Positions 35,486 through 43,999 of a DNA stretch of 64,000 nt are shown here, in pieces. Location of the stretch: contig NZ_CP029254.1 in the NCBI RefSeq assembly GCF_003122365.1, positions 1,995,001 through 2,059,000 on the forward strand. Direction: 5' to 3'. This stretch comes from Streptomyces spongiicola. GTDB taxonomy: Bacteria; Actinomycetota; Actinomycetes; Streptomycetales; Streptomycetaceae. Each line of letters opens with the position of its first letter. Within the stretch, counting starts at the first letter, position 1. The notes under the pieces were generated by a model, which was given only the letters and a program-made list of their open reading frames with translations, was not told the DNA's origin and made no database searches. The position numbers and the translations under genes are program-made.

Positions 35486-36523
35486 TCAGCCCTCCCTCGG
35501 CGCGGTCACCGCCGGACGGCGGCTCCCGACGACCTTCTTCGCCAGCGACCGCGGACTCGTCAGGAAGCCGAAACCCCACGACATGTGCATCGTCGCCAGC
35601 GCCACCGGGATCCGGACGCGCGCCTTCCAGGGAAGTCCCTTCCCGGCCGGGACCGAACCCGCGGTGATCGCCGCGAGGTAGCCGGCCGGGATCACGAAAC
35701 CGAGCGGGGTCAGAACCGCACCCACCACCAGGCCCGCGGCGATCGCGCAGACGGCGGCCGGCGGCGCGAGATAGCGGAGGTTGATCGAGCCGGAGTGGTA
35801 TCGGGCGACGACATGGCGCCAGCGGCCGTAGTCCTTGTACTGCTTGGCGAGTGCCCTCACTGAGGGGCGCGGCCGGTACCGGACCCTCAGCTCGGGGGAG
35901 AACCAGATCAGGCCGCCGGCCTCGCGGATGCGGAAGTTCAGCTCCCAGTCCTGCGCGCGGATGAACTCCTCGTTGTAGCCGCCCTGCCGCTCCAGCGCCT
36001 CCCGGCGGAAGACGCCCAGATACACGGTCTCCGCGGGGCCCGCCTCACCACCGGTGTGGAAGGCCGCGTTGCCGACGCCGATCTTCGAGGTCATCGCGGC
36101 GGCGACGGCGTGCTCCCAGTCGTTCTCGCCCTCGGCGTGCATGATGCCGCCCACGTTCTGCGCGCCGGTCTCCTCGAGGAGCCGGACCGCCGTCGCGATG
36201 TAGTCCGGCGACAGCATCCCGTGCCCGTCGACGCGGACGACGACCGGGTGGCGGGACGCCTTGATCGCGGCGTTGAGCGCGGCGGGCGTACGGCCGGTGG
36301 GGTTGGGGACGGTGTGCACCCGGCCCCACGGGCTCGCTGCCGTCTCGCGCACCAGTTCCGCGGCGATCTCGTCGGTGCGGTCGGTCGACGGGCCCAGCGC
36401 GATCACCACCTCCATCTCGCCCGCGTACTCCTGTTGCAGGATGTGGCGGACGGCGTCGCGCAGATGACGCTCCTCGTTGAGGACCGGCATGATCACGGAG
36501 ACGGCGGGCGGGGCGGCTGGCAT
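35486..36523 (-). CDS. Family-2 glycosyltransferase
   Basis: 345 aa. GT-A fold: 'AVSVIMPVLNEERHLRDAV' start, 'VRVDGHGMLSPDYI' as the DxD-like metal site and 'RAQDWELNFRIREAGG' near the catalytic base. Two or three membrane segments are at about 245-300 ('AVCAIAAGLVVGAVLTPLGF'). It resembles succinoglycan/exopolysaccharide-type transferases acting at the inner face of the membrane. It lies between LCP genes and is divergent from LCP 4, suggesting a role in the polymer those LCP proteins attach. The ATG at 36523 follows GAGGAACCC. Confidence 0.88.
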   Translation of the reverse strand: MPAAPPAVSVIMPVLNEERHLRDAVRHILQQEYAGEMEVVIALGPSTDRTDEIAAELVRETAASPWGRVHTVPNPTGRTPAALNAAIKASRHPVVVRVDGHGMLSPDYIATAVRLLEETGAQNVGGIMHAEGENDWEHAVAAAMTSKIGVGNAAFHTGGEAGPAETVYLGVFRREALERQGGYNEEFIRAQDWELNFRIREAGGLIWFSPELRVRYRPRPSVRALAKQYKDYGRWRHVVARYHSGSINLRYLAPPAAVCAIAAGLVVGAVLTPLGFVIPAGYLAAITAGSVPAGKGLPWKARVRIPVALATMHMSWGFGFLTSPRSLAKKVVGSRRPAVTAPREG

Positions 36524-36713
36524 GGGTTCCTCGGGGTCCGGGAGAGGGTGTCCCCGGGAGACAACGGCCTCGGGGAGACAGCGGCGTCGCCCGCCACGTT
36601 ACCGCGAACGGGGGACACCGATGCGCGCCTCCCCCCGGCCTCCCCGTGCCGCAGATCGTATGGGCCTACGGTGCTCAGGATCACCGGTCTGCTGCCCCGC
36701 GGAGGTGCCCCTC

Positions 36714-38297
36714 GTGCCCACACCGCCCCGCTCGCCCCGTCCGCGACCGGCGGCGGGCCGCCCCGGACCGGTTCCCAGACCGGCGGCGGGCCGCCCCGGA
36801 CCGGAGGCACGGCGCCGGGGCGGGACGGCGCAGCGCCGGGGGACGGCGGGGAGCGGCCGCCGGGGGCCGGCCCCGCGAACACGCGGGCGGGGGCAGGCGG
36901 AACGGCCCCGCTGGGGGATGCGGATGGTGACGACCCTCTCGGTGCTGGTGCTCGGCGTGGGTGGCATCGGTCACGCCCTGGTGACAGGGCTGGACAGCGG
37001 CATCGGCCGGGTCGATCCGTTCAGGGACATGAAGAACCGCCCGGCACACGGCAACGGGATGAACATCCTGCTCGTCGGTACCGACGGCCGGGACACGATC
37101 ACCGAGGAGGAACGCCACAGGTACCGGCTGGGCGGAGCCCCCTGCCGCTGCACCGACACGATCATGCTGGTGCACGTCTCCGAGGACCGGGAGCGGGCGA
37201 GCATCGTGAGCCTGCCCCGCGACTCGTACGCGGAGCTCCCCGCCCACACGGACATGACCACGGGCGAGAAGCACGGCCTGCACGCGGTGAAACTGAACGC
37301 GGCGTACGCGGAGGGCGGGCCGGCGCTGACCGTTCGGGCCGTGGAGGACCTGACCGGAGTGAGGGTCGACCACTACCTCGAGGTCGACTTCCGCAGCTTC
37401 ATGAGGACCGTCGACGCGATCGGGGGGGTGGAGGTCTGCACCGCACGGCCGCTGAAGGACAGCCACTCCGGCCTCGACCTCAAGGCGGGCACACACCGGC
37501 TCGACGGCGCGCAGGCACTGCAGTACGTGCGGGCCCGGCATGTCGACGGGGCGGCCGACCTGGGGCGGATGCAGCGCCAGCAGCGGTTCGTGGCGGCGCT
37601 GGTGCAGCAGGCCGCCAGCAGCGGGGTGCTGCTGAACCCGGTGAAGTTCCGCCAGGTCAGTACCGCGGCGCTGAACTCCGTACGGGCCGACCGGGGCTTC
37701 GGCACCGACCAGCTCCTCACCCTGGGGAAGGCGATGAGGGGCTTCGCCCCGGCGTCGACGGAGTTCGTCTCCGTCCCCGTCAAGGACCCGAGTTTCCCGG
37801 TGAAGGGTGTCGGCTCGACGGTGAAGTGGGACCCGGTGAAGGCGGAGCGGCTCTTCCGGGCCCTACGGGAGGACAGGCCGCTCGCCCCGGAACGTCCGCG
37901 GGCGGCCGCGTCCGCGCCCCCCGCCGAGGTCGTCGACGTCCCACCGCGGCAGATCCGGGTACAGGTCTACAACGGGACGCAGTTGGACGGACTCGGCTCC
38001 CGGGTGGACTCAGCCCTGCGGGCGACCGGCTTCGACACGACGCGCACCCCGCTGAACGGCGGCAAGCGCGATGTGAAGCGCACCTTCGTCACCTACGACC
38101 CGCGCTGGGACCGCTCGGCGAGGTCCCTGGCGGTGGCGCTGCCGGACGCCGAGCTGCGCCCCGTGCAGGGCCATGGCCCGACGCTCCATGTGACGGCGGG
38201 CTCCGGCTTCACCTCGGTGACCCCCGTCCGGGGGGAAACCCCCCGGCCCAGGGGCGCCTTCGGCGCCGTCACCGGCGACGAGGTCCTCTGCCGCTGA
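36714..38297 (+). CDS. LCP family protein 4, with LytR_C domain
   Basis: 527 aa. A Pro/Arg/Gly-rich cytoplasmic part (PRPAAGRPGP repeated) precedes a membrane helix at about 70-92. The LCP domain contains 'NILLVGTDGRDTITEEE', 'CTDTIMLVHV', 'IVSLPRDSYAELP' and 'ALQYVRARHVDGAADLGRM'. The LytR_C part starts about residue 414 ('IRVQVYNGTQLDGLG'). GTG 36714 sits 8 bases after GGAGG and is preferred over upstream in-frame starts (36660 and earlier) that have no ribosome-binding site. It is divergent from the glycosyltransferase at 36523; the 190-base gap must hold both promoters. Confidence 0.87.
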   Translation: MPTPPRSPRPRPAAGRPGPVPRPAAGRPGPEARRRGGTAQRRGTAGSGRRGPAPRTRGRGQAERPRWGMRMVTTLSVLVLGVGGIGHALVTGLDSGIGRVDPFRDMKNRPAHGNGMNILLVGTDGRDTITEEERHRYRLGGAPCRCTDTIMLVHVSEDRERASIVSLPRDSYAELPAHTDMTTGEKHGLHAVKLNAAYAEGGPALTVRAVEDLTGVRVDHYLEVDFRSFMRTVDAIGGVEVCTARPLKDSHSGLDLKAGTHRLDGAQALQYVRARHVDGAADLGRMQRQQRFVAALVQQAASSGVLLNPVKFRQVSTAALNSVRADRGFGTDQLLTLGKAMRGFAPASTEFVSVPVKDPSFPVKGVGSTVKWDPVKAERLFRALREDRPLAPERPRAAASAPPAEVVDVPPRQIRVQVYNGTQLDGLGSRVDSALRATGFDTTRTPLNGGKRDVKRTFVTYDPRWDRSARSLAVALPDAELRPVQGHGPTLHVTAGSGFTSVTPVRGETPRPRGAFGAVTGDEVLCR

Positions 38298-38336
38298 CGC
38301 CTCGGCGGCGAGGACGGCCGCGGGCGGGCGGCGGAG

Positions 38337-38755
38337 CCCTGGGTTCGACAGAATTCCCATCACCTAGAGTCACAAGATGAGGTCTGACCAGGGAGGATGC
38401 ACTAGGTCATGGAGAGGGGGCGTGTCTCTAGGCTCTGACATTCTTGCTGGTCAGCGCGGTGATGACCGCCAAGGGCCCCTAGATGCTGGGGCGTTGCAAC
38501 CACGCTATCCGATCACATAGCGGGTTTCTAGCCCCATCGCGCTACGCCGAGGCAAGCCCGCAAAAGTGGCGAAAGGTGATGAATCACCCTCGAATCTTGT
38601 GGCATTGTCAGAGAATCATGCCTCTCTCGCCAACTCCTTGACCAGCGGGAATGTCAGCGCCTAGAGACACGGGCAATTCGGGCGTGAGGCGATGAAGCTG
38701 CAGGTCATGGCCCACTTTGCATCTCTAGGCGAACCGACTTCTGTCGAACGCAGGG
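38337..38755. mobile_element. 419-bp nested inverted-repeat element (MITE-like), no ORF
   Basis: Two nested inverted repeats are placed with exact symmetry. Inner pair: 38421-38453 with 38639-38671, 30 of 33 bases paired. Outer pair: 38343-38391 with 38701-38749, about 34 of 49 paired, extending weakly to 38337/38755. The spacer between inner and outer arms is 29 bases on both sides and unpaired. The core (38454-38638) has smaller palindromes: CGCTAT/ATAGCG at 38503-38522 and GGTGAT-GA-ATCACC at 38575-38588. CTAG, rare in most bacterial DNA, occurs seven times. G+C is visibly lower than around it. No coding sequence and no clear target-site duplication. MITE is the simplest label; it could also be a recombinase or regulator site cluster. 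Confidence 0.65.
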
Positions 38756-39184
38756 GAGCGGTGGCCCGGCGACTGGCGGTCGGCGGCCGGTAGCGGGCAG
38801 TGGCAGGGCATCGCCTGGCGGCGGACAGCGGCGGCGGACGGTGGCGGCGGCCGGTGCGGCGGGGCGGACGGCAGTGGCTTCGGCCTGGCGGCGGACAGCG
38901 GCGGACAGCGGCGGACAGCGGCGGCGGGGCGGACAGCGGCGGCGGGGCGGACGGTGTGGGGACCCGGGTGCGCCGGGGGGCCGCGGGACACCGCCGCGGA
39001 TCGACACGAACCGGCAGACGCCCCGGGGCCGGTTGCCGCGAGACGCCCGTGGGCCCGGAACCCGGGCCCCGGCGCATACGACCGGCGCGGACCCACCGGG
39101 GCCCGTCGGTCCTCGTGGCCCCGGCAACGGCCCGGGACGGGCGGGCAATTCCTGCGGGCAGGACGAAGCCCCCGAGGTGACGCC
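38756..39184. repeat. GCGGACAGCG-type low-complexity region
   Basis: No gene. GCGGACAGCG is repeated three times at 38891-38920, with many GGCGG/ACAGCGGCGG variants from 38790 to 38960. It separates the inverted-repeat element from the thioesterase gene. Confidence 0.6.
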
Positions 39185-39733
39185 TCAGTCCTCGTACCCC
39201 TCGGCCGCGCGGCGCTCGCGCAGGTCCTTGATGGCGCGGCGGCGGGCCAGCCGGTGGGTGCGGCGGATCTGCGCCTCCTGGTAGCGCCGCCTGTCGCGCT
39301 CCGTCTCGGGGACCACCGGAGGGACGGGACGGGGCTTGCCGTCCGCGTCGACGGCGGCGAACACCAGATACGCGGAGCCGACCTGGGTCGCGGGGGCCGA
39401 CTCGTTCCAACGCTCGGCGAGTACCCGGACGCCGACCTCCATCGAGGATCGGCCGGTCCAGTTGACCTGGGCCTTCACATGCACGAGGTCGCCCACCCTG
39501 ACCGGCTCCAGGAAGACCATCTCGTCCATGGAGGCCGTGACCGCCGGTCCGCCGGAGTGCCGGCCGGCGACGGCGCCCGCCGCGTCGTCCACCAATTTCA
39601 TGATCACACCGCCGTGCACCGTCCCGAGGAGGTTGGTGTCACTGTGCGTCATGATGTGGCTGAGGGTCGTACGCGAAGCCGATGTCGGCTTACCCGGAAT
39701 GTCGCTCTCCGAGCGCTGGGCCTGGTCTGTCAT
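39185..39733 (-). CDS. Acyl-CoA thioesterase (hot-dog fold, YciA/BFIT type)
   Basis: 182 aa. The hot-dog motif is 'TNLLGTVHGGVIMKLVDDAAG', and 'ASMDEMVFLEPVRVGDLVHV' and 'VFAAVDADGKPRPVPPVVPE' are typical of acyl-CoA hydrolases. It cleaves acyl-CoA to free acid and CoA; chain length is unknown. The C-terminal 40 residues are strongly basic and amphipathic. ATG 39733 is preferred over GTG 39742; the GGAGGG ribosome-binding sequence lies close to it. It stands between LCP genes but has no evident link to them. Confidence 0.88.
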   Translation of the reverse strand: MTDQAQRSESDIPGKPTSASRTTLSHIMTHSDTNLLGTVHGGVIMKLVDDAAGAVAGRHSGGPAVTASMDEMVFLEPVRVGDLVHVKAQVNWTGRSSMEVGVRVLAERWNESAPATQVGSAYLVFAAVDADGKPRPVPPVVPETERDRRRYQEAQIRRTHRLARRRAIKDLRERRAAEGYED

Positions 39734-39852
39734 GCCCTCCACCCTATGCGGGTCCCCGAGGACCGCGGCATTGCATCAGATTCGCTACAGCCCCGGTGTG
39801 ATGTGTCACCCGCTCTGTCGGGCCTTCGGCCGCGGCCTGCACACTGTTCCGC

Positions 39853-41079
39853 ATGAATGACTGGCCCGATGGATACGGACACGGCAGCCGGGGCGCGGAA
39901 CCCGAGGGGCCGCGTGTGATGCGCCATGTGCGGCGACGCCCGATCCCGCAGCAGCCGCAGGGGTACGACGACGGGTACGGCGTCCCGTACGACGGCGGTG
40001 ACAACGCCTACAGCACGGGCCAGGTCTACGGTTCACCGTCCGGCCCGGGAGGCGGCGGGTACGGCGGCCCCGGCGAGCCGCCCGCCTACGGCCGCCCGGC
40101 GCCCGACTGGCGCAGGCGGCTCAAGGTCGGCTCGATCACGGTGCTCGTGCTGGCCCTCGGGGTCTCCATAGGCACCTACTTCTGGGCCGACTCCAAGATG
40201 CGCCGCGAGGTCGACCTCGCCAAGGTCATAGACCGGCCCGAGGAGGGCGACTGCACGACATATCTGATCGTGGGCTCCGACAGCCGCGAGGGCTTGTCCG
40301 CGGAGGACAGGAAGCGCCTGCGCACCGGATCCGCCGAGGGCAAGCGCACCGACTCCATGATGATCCTCGCCGCCTGCGGCAGCGGGAACACCATGATCTC
40401 GCTCCCCCGCGACTCGGACGTGGAGATACCGTCCTTCGTGGGCTCGGAGTCCGGCAAGACGTTCCCGGCCCAGGGCCGCCGGGTGAAGCTGAACGCGGCC
40501 TACGCGGAGGACGGTCCCGAGCTGCTGGTCCGCACCGTGGAACACAACACCGGCCTGCGGATCGACCACTACGCGGAGATCGGCTTCGCCGGCTTCGCGA
40601 ACATCGTGGACTCACTCGGCGGCGTCGAGTTGGACATCCCCAAGGCCTTCAAGGACGAGAAGTCCGGCGCCGACTTCCAGGCGGGCACCCAGACCCTGAA
40701 CGGCGAGCAGGCCCTCGCCTTCGTCCGGACCCGGTACGCCTTCGCCGGCAGCGACCTGGACCGCACCAAGAACCAGCAGAAGTTCCTCGCCGCGCTGGCC
40801 AACCAGGCCGCGACGCCCGGCACGATCCTCAACCCGTTCAGGCTCTACCCGACCCTGGGCTCGGGTCTGGACACGCTGATCGTCGACCAGGACATGTCCC
40901 TGTTCGACCTGGCGGAGATGTTCTTCGCGATGAAGAGCGTCAACGGGGGCGACGGCACCTCGATGAACATGCCGATCTCCGGCAGCCGCGGCGGGAACCT
41001 GGTCTGGGACAAGGAGAAGGTGAGTCAGCTGATGGAGCAGATCAAGAACGACGAGAAGGTCACCGTCACCGCGGGCTGA
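39853..41079 (+). CDS. LCP family protein 5
   Basis: 408 aa. The N-terminal cytoplasmic part (1-90) is Gly/Tyr/Pro-rich (GYDDGYGVPYDGGD), then one membrane helix (about 92-112) and an LCP domain: 'CTTYLIVGSDSREGLS', 'GKRTDSMMILAACG', 'MISLPRDSDVEIPSF' and 'ALAFVRTRYAFAGSDLDRTK'. There is no LytR_C domain. Compared with the other four it lacks the long tail and resembles the widespread single-domain type. The ATG at 39853 lies in a divergent arrangement with the thioesterase (120-base gap). Confidence 0.9.
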   Translation: MNDWPDGYGHGSRGAEPEGPRVMRHVRRRPIPQQPQGYDDGYGVPYDGGDNAYSTGQVYGSPSGPGGGGYGGPGEPPAYGRPAPDWRRRLKVGSITVLVLALGVSIGTYFWADSKMRREVDLAKVIDRPEEGDCTTYLIVGSDSREGLSAEDRKRLRTGSAEGKRTDSMMILAACGSGNTMISLPRDSDVEIPSFVGSESGKTFPAQGRRVKLNAAYAEDGPELLVRTVEHNTGLRIDHYAEIGFAGFANIVDSLGGVELDIPKAFKDEKSGADFQAGTQTLNGEQALAFVRTRYAFAGSDLDRTKNQQKFLAALANQAATPGTILNPFRLYPTLGSGLDTLIVDQDMSLFDLAEMFFAMKSVNGGDGTSMNMPISGSRGGNLVWDKEKVSQLMEQIKNDEKVTVTAG

Positions 41080-41319
41080 CAACGCCACGGCGCGATGCGG
41101 CGGCCCCGAGGCGCGGGCCGCCGGCCTCGGGCGAGGCGCCGGACCGGAGACGGGACCCGACCGCGGGCGAGGCGCCGGTTCCGCGGTCCGGCTCCGTCCC
41201 GTACCCGGACCGGGTGGTCGTGGTACCGGCATCGGGCCTTCCCGGCACCGGGGGATGGCGCCGGGGTGGGGCGGGTGGCCCAGGGGTGGTCCCCGGCCCG
41301 AGCGTCCCGTGCTCGGCGG
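41080..41319. other. Convergent gap between LCP 5 and the DUF397 gene
   Basis: G+C-rich sequence with imperfect repeats of 'GGGCGAGGCGCCGG' (41128-41180). It may form hairpins that serve as a terminator. No gene. Confidence 0.35.
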
Positions 41320-41526
41320 TCAACTCCCCGCCGCGTAGGCCACGAAGTCCCCCCATGCCGCGGACGTGAAGCCGAGCAGCGGACCGGACTCGTGCTTGGA
41401 ATCACGGACCTGCACCGCACCGGCCCCCGCCGCGACCTCCACGCACTCGGGGCCGTCGGCCGTGCTGTAACTGCTCTTGACCCACTCCACCCCGGAACCG
41501 ACCCCGGACGAAGGCTTCACACTCAT
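41320..41526 (-). CDS. DUF397 domain protein
   Basis: 68 aa. The core 'VEWVKSSYSTADGPECVEVA' followed by 'VRDSKHESGPLLGFT' and 'AAWGDFVAYA' is the complete DUF397 signature. DUF397 proteins are small partners of WhiJ-type HTH regulators in Streptomyces and act, where studied, by opposing their repression. The ATG at 41526 overlaps the stop codon of the HTH gene (ATGA) and has GGGGAG upstream, showing translational coupling. Confidence 0.9.
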   Translation of the reverse strand: MSVKPSSGVGSGVEWVKSSYSTADGPECVEVAAGAGAVQVRDSKHESGPLLGFTSAAWGDFVAYAAGS

Positions 41527-42395
41527 AGTTCTCCCCACAACTTCTCGACAAAGGACCGCGACAACCGAGGAGTCAGCGCCTGCGACCTGATCAGGCCATA
41601 CCGCATCTCCAGGATCTGGACCTCCCTGGGCTCACTGATCAGACGGCTGGTGAGCTGCACCTCGTTGTGCGCAACAGCCGTGCCATCGCTCAGTTTGAGC
41701 ACCTGATGTGAGCCGTCCAGGCCCGCGTGCTCCTCGGTCTCCGTCGGCATGACCTGGACCTCGACATGCCGCAACGCGCTGACTTCCAGCAGGTGTTCGA
41801 GCTGACGACGCAGTACCATTCTGCCCCCGACCGGCCGTCTGAGCGCCGTCTCTTCCTGGACAAAGGTGAGAAGGGGCGAGGGCTGCCGGTCGAACACCGA
41901 CTGCCTGGCCATCCGCGCGGCCACCAGGCGCTCGACCCGGTCCTCCGAGAAGGCAGGCCGCCGCCCCTGGTACAGCGCACGGGCGTACTCCTCGGTCTGC
42001 AGCAGTCCGTGCACCACAGCGGCGGCATACGCACCCATCTCGACCGCGTCCGCCTCCAGCTTCGCCAGGTCCCGGACCTTCTTCGGATATCTCGCCTCCG
42101 CCACGTCCTTCTTCATCGCAGCCAGCTTCCCGCCCGCGCCGAGGACCTCGTCCGCCCGGTCCAGGAACTCCGGCTTCGGGATGCGCTTGCCGGTCTCCAC
42201 CTTGTAGACCTGGTTCTCGCCGTAGCCGATGGCCGAGCCAAGCTCCGCCGCCCGCATCCCCGCCGCCTCGCGCCAAAGCCGCACCTGCCTGCCGACCATC
42301 GCGATCACCGCGCCCGAGTCGTCGTCCGACTCCATGCCGGGGTCCGGCTCCTCCGCCCCGTCCGCCGCACCGGCCTCGCCGAGCCCACCCGCCAT
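41523..42395 (-). CDS. WhiJ-like helix-turn-helix regulator (XRE family, DUF5753)
   Basis: 290 aa. The N-terminal XRE HTH (about 28-80) includes 'LWREAAGMRAAELGSAIGYG' and 'QVYKVETGKRIPKPEF'. The remainder is the DUF5753 sensor domain, containing 'AAAVVHGLLQTEEYARALYQ' and 'VQVMPTETEEHAGLDGS'. Members act with DUF397 and ATPase partners in developmental or antibiotic control. ATG 42395 has GGAGG 9 bases upstream; the frame extends to 42665 but that part overlaps the promoter region. It is coupled to DUF397 and divergent from the ATPase gene. Confidence 0.9.
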   Translation of the reverse strand: MAGGLGEAGAADGAEEPDPGMESDDDSGAVIAMVGRQVRLWREAAGMRAAELGSAIGYGENQVYKVETGKRIPKPEFLDRADEVLGAGGKLAAMKKDVAEARYPKKVRDLAKLEADAVEMGAYAAAVVHGLLQTEEYARALYQGRRPAFSEDRVERLVAARMARQSVFDRQPSPLLTFVQEETALRRPVGGRMVLRRQLEHLLEVSALRHVEVQVMPTETEEHAGLDGSHQVLKLSDGTAVAHNEVQLTSRLISEPREVQILEMRYGLIRSQALTPRLSRSFVEKLWGEL

Positions 42396-42551
42396 ACGAC
42401 ACCGCCTCCATCCGTGTCCCCGCCACCCGCACCACACCAGGCAGCCGGCGCCCCGTACACCATGGACAGGGCTGCCCAAGGCCCGGACAGTCACTGTCCG
42501 TACACGCGGCGCTCTGTTCAGAGTACGAGCGAACCGGCCACTCTGAGTGAT

Positions 42552-43004
42552 GTGAACGTGGAAATCACCCGAACCGAACCTTCCGCTTCTGCCCGGCAGT
42601 ACACCGTCCACCTCTCCCCCACCCGCAGGGGAGCCCGGCTCGCCCGGCTGCTCACCACGGCCCAACTGGCCTGCTGGGGCATCCCGTCAGAGGCGGCGGC
42701 GCGGGTCGTCGCCGAACTGGCCGTCAACGCCGCGCTCCACGGGCGCGTGGCGGGCAGGGACTTCCAGCTCCGTATCGCCGTCGAGGACGCGGGCAGGCGT
42801 CTGCGGATCGAGGTCACCGACACCAGGGGGGACCGGCTGCCTCCCGCCCCCGGCACCCTCTCCCCTCCGCCCGACGACGCCGAGTCGGGGCGCGGCCTGC
42901 TGATCGTCGAAGCGCTCGCCGCGCGGTGGGGCGTGACCCAGGGCCCCGTACCGCGCAAGACCGTGTGGGCCGAACTCGACCTCGACCTCGGCCTCGTGCC
43001 GTGA
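42552..43004 (+). CDS. ATP-binding protein, anti-sigma (HATPase_c_2) type
   Basis: 150 aa. GHKL kinase-like fold: N-box 'VVAELAVNAALHGRV', G1 box 'IEVTDTRGDRLPP' and G2 box 'ESGRGLLIVEALAARWG', ending 'KTVWAELDL'. Such single-domain proteins in Streptomyces are relatives of SpoIIAB/RsbW and often accompany HTH/DUF397 pairs. It probably binds a protein partner (sigma factor or HTH regulator) under ATP control; the target is unknown. GTG 42552 is used (GTG 42558 also possible) with a weak ribosome-binding site. Confidence 0.85.
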   Translation: MNVEITRTEPSASARQYTVHLSPTRRGARLARLLTTAQLACWGIPSEAAARVVAELAVNAALHGRVAGRDFQLRIAVEDAGRRLRIEVTDTRGDRLPPAPGTLSPPPDDAESGRGLLIVEALAARWGVTQGPVPRKTVWAELDLDLGLVP

Positions 43005-43075
43005 CCGGGCACAGCACCGTGAACCGGTCCACCCCGTGACCGGGCCCAGCGCCGTCGCGCTCGGTGGTGCGGTGT

Positions 43076-43999
43076 TCAGTGGCGGGGCAGCGCCTCGGCC
43101 ACGGCCGTCTGGGAGAGGGCGATCGCGGTCCGGCCGTCCTCGATGTCCCACAGGGTGTTCTGCAGCAGCCGGGCCAGGGTCCAGACGGCCGCCCGCCGGC
43201 GGTCCAGCCCGAGCACCTCGGTCAGCAGGTCGAAACGGCGCCGCACCACCCGTGGAGCTTCCCCGGTGGCATGGAACCTCTCCCAGCCGGTGTCCAGCGC
43301 CGGCCACAGGTCGAAGCCCGGGTCACCGACGAGGGGTTCGGGGTCGATGGCCAGCCACGGCTCGCGCTCGGCGGCGAGCACGTTTCCGTAGTGCAGGTCC
43401 CAGTGCAGCATCCGGTCGCCGGGCTCGCCGACCAGCTCGGCGACCGCCGACGCCCAGCGTTGCAGCCGCTGCCGGTCCTCGGGGTCCGGCAGGGCGGCCG
43501 CGGCCGCCGGTACGGACGCCAGCATGTCGCGTGCGACGTCACCGAGGCCGCGCAGACCCTCCGGTGCCGGGACGGAGTGCAGCCGGGCCATCAGCCCGGC
43601 CAGGGTGGTCAGGGCCACGTCGTCGTCCCCGAGGGACGCCAGAGTGCGTGAGCCGTCCAGGCGCTCCAGCAACGAGGCGCCGCTCGGCGGGTCGTGGTCG
43701 AGCAACCGCACGATGCCGTCGCCGTTCCATGCGCGCAGTCCGATCAGCGCGGCGGTCGTCTCCTCGCGGGGCATCTGGAGCTTGAGCGCGGCGCGGGTGC
43801 CGTCGGTGCGGCGCACCGGCACCACCAGTGAGGCCTCGCCGGAGGCGATACTTCCGTCGCGCTCCAGCTGCCACCGGTCGAGCAGGTCCGCCACCAGGAC
43901 GGGCAGCCGCGCGATCCAGGACCGTTCCCCCTCGCCACCGTTCCTCGTGTACGACGCGACCAGGGCGGCGGGGACTTCGATGCCCTGCGGCGGGCTCAT
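43076..43999 (-). CDS. Aminoglycoside/hydroxyurea phosphotransferase family (APH(6)-like) kinase
   Basis: 307 aa. The kinase-like fold is indicated by the catalytic loop 'RMLHWDLHYGNVLAAE' and metal loop 'WLAIDPEPLVGDPGFDLWPA', typical of the streptomycin-6-kinase/hydroxyurea kinase family (PF04655). Such genes are common in Streptomyces chromosomes, so resistance is possible but not shown; the substrate cannot be read. ATG 43999 ('MSPPQGIEVPAAL') is chosen; the frame extends slightly upstream without conservation. It is convergent with the ATPase gene (71-base gap). Confidence 0.85.
   Translation of the reverse strand: MSPPQGIEVPAALVASYTRNGGEGERSWIARLPVLVADLLDRWQLERDGSIASGEASLVVPVRRTDGTRAALKLQMPREETTAALIGLRAWNGDGIVRLLDHDPPSGASLLERLDGSRTLASLGDDDVALTTLAGLMARLHSVPAPEGLRGLGDVARDMLASVPAAAAALPDPEDRQRLQRWASAVAELVGEPGDRMLHWDLHYGNVLAAEREPWLAIDPEPLVGDPGFDLWPALDTGWERFHATGEAPRVVRRRFDLLTEVLGLDRRRAAVWTLARLLQNTLWDIEDGRTAIALSQTAVAEALPRH

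Noticed and set aside
38454..38638. Transposase remnant inside the inverted-repeat element
   Set aside because: The 185-base core has no reading frame of use and no recognisable transposase motif.
38337..38755. Target-site duplication flanking the element
   Set aside because: Bases next to both outer ends do not form a convincing direct repeat, so transposition is not proven.
43076..43999. Confident call as an antibiotic resistance gene
   Set aside because: APH(6)-like kinases are widespread in Streptomyces chromosomes and the substrate cannot be read from the sequence.
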